Of a DNA stretch of 64,000 nucleotides, positions 60,401 through 64,000 are shown one piece after another. The translations under genes were made by a program, and so were the position numbers. The stretch is from Edaphochlamys debaryana (lineage: Eukaryota > Chlorophyta > Chlorophyceae > Chlamydomonadales). A model generated the notes under the pieces. It saw nothing but the letters and a program-made list of their open reading frames with translations. It ran no database searches and was not told the DNA's origin. Each line of letters begins with the position of its first letter. The stretch's first letter is position 1. Where the stretch lies: positions 1,488,001-1,552,000 of the forward strand of contig JAEHOE010000005.1 in NCBI GenBank assembly GCA_016858145.1, given 5' to 3'.

Positions 60401-63400
60401 ACGACTGCGGGGCCAAGGGCCTGCGCCCCGCTGGCCCCTCCAGCAGCAGGGGCACCCAGCGCCGCCTGTGGCTCGCTGCCCCCCTCGAGGCCCTCCATCG
60501 GCTGCGGGCCGCTGCCCTCCTCGAGGCCCCGCCCCGAGCAAGCAGCGTCGGGAGCAGCCGACGAAGCCGCCGCCTCGCTGCCCTCCTGCGCAGGCTGAGG
60601 CGCCCGGGGTACCACGGGCCGGACGCCCAGGTCGCTCCACTCCGAGGGGTAGTTGAGCTGCGGAAGCCTCGAGCTCTGTGCCTCATTGTACCGCTGCACG
60701 GCGGCCCGGTCGAAAGCGCGAGCGGCCTCATCCAGATGAGCATAGTACCCTAGGCTCCTTAGTTTGCCTTGTAACGTGATTTTTGCCTGGTACCGGCCGC
60801 TGGGCGTCTGGTAGACGCCCAGGGGTAGCTGTCGAGCGCCTGTAGAAAGGAGGGGGCGGCGCGAACGTGTTGCCCTCGCCCGGTCATAAACCTCAAACCA
60901 TTGCCCCTTTCCCGGACGACCGCTCACCTGCCGCCAAGGCTTGGACTTCGTCGCCCCGCACTGACCCCGCGGCGCCCCGGGCGCCCGGCGCCTGCGCCCC
61001 GCTGTTCCCATCGAGGCCCTCCATCGGCTGCGGGCCGCTGCCCTCCTCGGAGCCCTGCCCCGAGCCGGCAGCGCGGGGCACTTCCGCCGGAGGTGCTGTG
61101 TCCCCGCCGCCCTCCGCAGCGGGCTCACGCATGAGAGACACCACTGGCCTCGTGTGCGGCTCGCTCCACTCCGAGGGGAAGTTGATGTACAGCGCACGGC
61201 TCTCGCCGGCGTTGTACCGCTCCACGGCTGCGCGGTCGTACGCCCGCCCAGCCTCCGAGGGGGTGGCCCACGTGCCCAGGTACCGTACCTTGCAGTCAAC
61301 CATAATCCGGGCAAAGTAGCGGCCCCTAGGGTCCCTACCGACCCCCCGGGGTAGGCCAGGAAAGCTGCATTCTGTTACGGAGGCGTCTCGGGATCCGCCC
61401 GCGCCCGCCTCGCCTGCCCCAGCGTCGCCCCCCTCGCGGCCCTCCCTCAGCTGCGGCTCGTTGCCACCTCCGGCGCCCTGCCCCGACCCTGCAGCGCCGG
61501 TAGCTGCCCCCGGGGCTGTCGCCATGCTTGCGGGCCGGGGCGGCCGAGGCACCACGGGCGGCCCACGCGTCGGGTCGGTCCAGTCCGAGGGGTGGTTGAG
61601 CTGCAGGGTCTTGATCAAGCCCGCATTAAACTTCTCCACAGCGCCACGGTCGTACACCCGGCCCGCCTGTTCCGGCGTGTCGCACACGCCCAGGCGCACC
61701 TTCACCCCGTCCCGCTTGATCTTGGCCTCAAAGCGGCCGTTCGACAGCCGCCTGACGCCCCGGGGCAACGCGGGTCTGGGCGCCTCGTCGTCGTCTGCGC
61801 CGTCGTCGCCAGCCTCTCTGCCCCGTTTGCGAGAAGCAGGTGCCCCGTTGCCAGCGGGCCCACCTGCAGCAAAGAGGCGCAGGGCAGGAGAGGTTCAGGG
61901 ACAAGCAGGTGTTCCTGTGGGCATCGCAGGGCCCATGGCTACGAGAGCTAGCGGTCCCTCTGCAAGGGAGCTACCTTTTCAACTGCTTCAATTGCTTCGG
62001 AACTGCGCCTCATGGGCAATGCCACACCCTTCCACAAACCCAAAGCGCTCACCTCCGCCCTGCGCCTGCGCTGCCGTCTGCCCCACGGCCACCACGGGCC
62101 GCCCCTGGGCCGGGTCGCTCCACTCCGCCGGGTAGTTGAGCTCGAGGATGCCGAAACCGCCGTTGTACCTCTCCACAGCGCCCCGGTCGAAGGCCCGGGC
62201 CGCCTCCTCCGGCGTGTTCCAGGTGCCCAGGTGCTTGATCGTACGGTCGATTCGGATCTGCGCGCGGTAGCGGCCGCTGAGCTCCTTCCGGACGCCCTGG
62301 GGCAGGCCGGACGGGCTGCGGGCGCCCTGGGCGGTGGTGGTCGCTGGAGGCTGGGGTAGGGCAGCCTGCGCCGCTGGCCTAGCCGGCTCCCCAGGTGACG
62401 CTCGTGCAAGGCCAGTTGCAGGCCGGGCGGGAGTGGGCTGCGGCGGCTTCTGCACCCGCGGTGGAGCGGTCGTGGTCTGCGGCTGCTGAGACTTCTCAGG
62501 TGCCTCCGCCTCTGGGTTGCGGGCGCGGGAAGTGGGTGCGGCTGTCGTGGCAACGCGTGGTGCCGGCGCCAGGCCAGGGCGTGCAGCTGGCAGCACCGGG
62601 GCCAAGTTCGGCCTGGATGGGCCCGCTGCCCGCCCCGCAGACACTGGCTGAGCGGCGGCCGCCGGCCCCTGCCCAGAAGCCCGCGCGGGCTGGGGCTGCG
62701 TCTGCGGCTGTGTCTGCGGCTGCCTGCCCCCGTTCGCCTGCGGTGCTGCGGGGCCCGGTTGCTGCTGCTGTGGTGTCGGTGCGTGTGGCACCACAGCGCT
62801 TGGCGGTGCGGCTTGCGTCGCAGCGGCAGTGCCTGAAGGCTGAGCGCTGCCGCCCTCCGCGGCCCCAGCGGGGCCCTGGGCGCCAGGAGCCTGCACCCCG
62901 CTGGCCCCTCCAGCAGCAGGGGGGCCCAGCGCCGCCTGCGCCTGCGCCCCGCTGCCCTCTTCGGAGCCCCGCCTCGAGCCAGCGGCGCCGGAAGCCGCCG
63001 CCCCTCTTGTCCCCGCTCCGGGCCCCGAAGCACTACCCCCGGCTGCGGCGGGGCGGGGCACCCGGGACACCACAGGCCGCCCCATGACTGGGTCACTCCA
63101 CTCTCCCGGATAGTTAATCAGCAAGCTGGCGCTTTCACCTGCATTGTATTTCTCCACTGCTGCCCGGTCGTGCACCCGGGCGGCCTGCTCTGGCGTGTCC
63201 CACGTCCCGAGGTACCTCAGCTTGTCGCCACGAGTGATGCGGGCAAAGTAGCGCCCGCTGCGCTCCCTGCCCACCCCACGGGGCAGCCGGGAAGGGCCGG
63301 GCGAGTCCCGGGCAGTAGTTTGCCGCTGTGGTTGAGGCTGGGGCTCGGGCTGGGGCGGCTGGGGCTGGGGCTGGGGCGACTGGGCCCGCGGCGGCCTGGT

Positions 63401-64000
63401 CTGGGCCTCCGCCATCAACACCTCTGGCGCTGAGCCTTGCGCGGGGTCCTGCGGCTGGGGCTGGCCAGCCCGCAGCGCCTCCGCCTGCGGTGATGCGCCC
63501 AGCGCCCCGCCTTCAGGAGCTCGTGGCGGCGGCTCCTGAGCACGTGGCGGCGGCTCCTGCTCCTGCTGAGAGCCGGCGGGCTGTGGCTGCGTGAAGTGCT
63601 CCGGTGCCTCCGACGGATGGCTCCGTGCCGCTGCCTCGTGCGGCGGGGGGTGGGAGCGAGTCCTGCATGCACCGGCCGAGTGTGCCCCAGGCCCTGGCAG
63701 GGCTGTGGCTTGCTGCGAGCCCCGGGGCAGCTGCTCGTGCTCGGCCGTGCGTGCTGAAGCGAGCTGGGCCCCCAGGCGAGACACCTCAGCCTCCAGCCGC
63801 TGCCTCTCCTCCGAGTCCCTAGCCGCCTGGGCCTGGGCCGTGCGCAATTGCTCTGTGAGCTCCTGCGCCTCGTCATGGGCTGCGTCCTCCCGCTGTTGGA
63901 GGCCGGCGCAAGCCGCCTCGGCCAGTGCCGCCCTGCCCTCAGCCTCCGCGGCCCGCGCCTCTGCTGCTGCCGCCCTGCCCTCGGTCTCCACAGCCCGCGC
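54428..64000 (-). CDS. Multi-AP2 protein with 13 AP2 domains (5' end beyond the window)
   Basis: Minus-strand exons 62053..64000 (open upstream), 60928..61863, 59157..60839, 58516..58998, 58057..58320, 57485..57943, 56251..57318, 55568..56113, 54672..55385, 54428..54510 give 2727 residues. All nine introns are phase 1 and every join keeps the frame to a stop at 54428. The N-terminal part visible is an Ala/Glu/Arg coiled coil with a Pro/Gln-rich linker. Thirteen AP2 domains follow, each about 62-65 residues, reading LPRGV...GRY...LGTW.TPEEAARAFDRAAVQRYN...LQLNYPSEW. In most units a linker with SEEGSGPQPMEGLEGG follows. Basic clusters PRKRAR and RKRGRE near 57905 and 61830 could be nuclear localisation signals. 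AP2 domains bind DNA in plant transcription factors, so a sequence-specific nuclear DNA-binding role is likely; targets are unknown. The single-gene model rests on splice phase rather than transcripts. Confidence 0.78.
55183..63286 (-). repeat. Array of 13 AP2 domains
   Basis: Approximate domain positions from N- to C-terminus: 63098-63286, 62120-62305, 61580-61768, 61166-61354, 60637-60828, 59512-59700, 58796-58987, 58115-58309, 57627-57815, 57110-57307, 56411-56604, 55908-56102, 55183-55374. The RGV motif, the LG-aromatic turn, the Asp-Arg-Ala-Ala/Asn helix and the terminal Trp are retained in nearly all. The eighth (RVVDHAA) and eleventh (CRMVDRAN) are the most divergent. Four exons hold two domains and five hold one. 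Confidence 0.85.

Noticed and set aside
54493..61768. Several separate small AP2 genes rather than one
   Set aside because: Each segment lacks its own ATG context and ends right after a GT donor. The phase-1 junctions all match, and only one poly(A) signal fits. Still open to transcript testing.
1..64000. Bacterial operons, CRISPR arrays, tRNA or rRNA genes, transposons
   Set aside because: No CRISPR-like repeat-spacer arrays, no rRNA or tRNA features recognised and no transposase motifs; the intron-rich structure shows a eukaryotic nuclear genome.

Overview
The window looks like nuclear DNA of a GC-rich chlorophyte green alga. Coding potential is broken by many short GT-AG introns. Four transcript ends carry the TGTAA polyadenylation signal used by green algae. 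One protein is a plastid RETICULATA-family protein with a transit peptide, and the receptor-cyclase and AP2 architectures also suit a green alga. Class and genus cannot be fixed from the sequence. I spliced every gene by hand from GT/GC-AG sites, and every exon join keeps the reading frame across its junction.

Layout: (1) 76-3197 (+), RETICULATA-related chloroplast protein, 9 exons. (2) 4386-14517 (+) and 16041-26436 (+), two tandem paralogues of a giant receptor. Each has a signal peptide, an ABC-type solute-binding ectodomain, one membrane span and two class III nucleotide-cyclase-like domains, both split by long disordered inserts. (3) 27926-30708 (-), a disordered Ser/Gly/Pro-rich protein of unknown function. 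(4) 31535-43212 (-), a 2693-residue coiled-coil protein with about 23 consecutive 21-residue units and a 580-residue Ser-rich tail. (5) 43721-46399 (+), a metaxin-like subunit of the mitochondrial outer-membrane sorting and assembly machinery, divergent from gene 4 with about 0.5 kb between the start codons. (6) 46999-53299 (+), a 1210-residue Ala/Gly/Lys/Thr-rich protein of LEA/perilipin-like 11-mer amphipathic repeats with hydrophobic segments. (7) 54428 to beyond 64000 (-), a single gene that I splice into a protein with 13 AP2 DNA-binding domains, in which all nine introns seen are phase 1.

The genes do not form a pathway. The items most likely to be new are the 13-AP2-domain protein with its symmetric exons, and the tandem pair of solute-binding receptor cyclases whose usual catalytic Asn/Arg residues are replaced. 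Most other long open frames are antisense or frame-shifted shadows caused by high GC.
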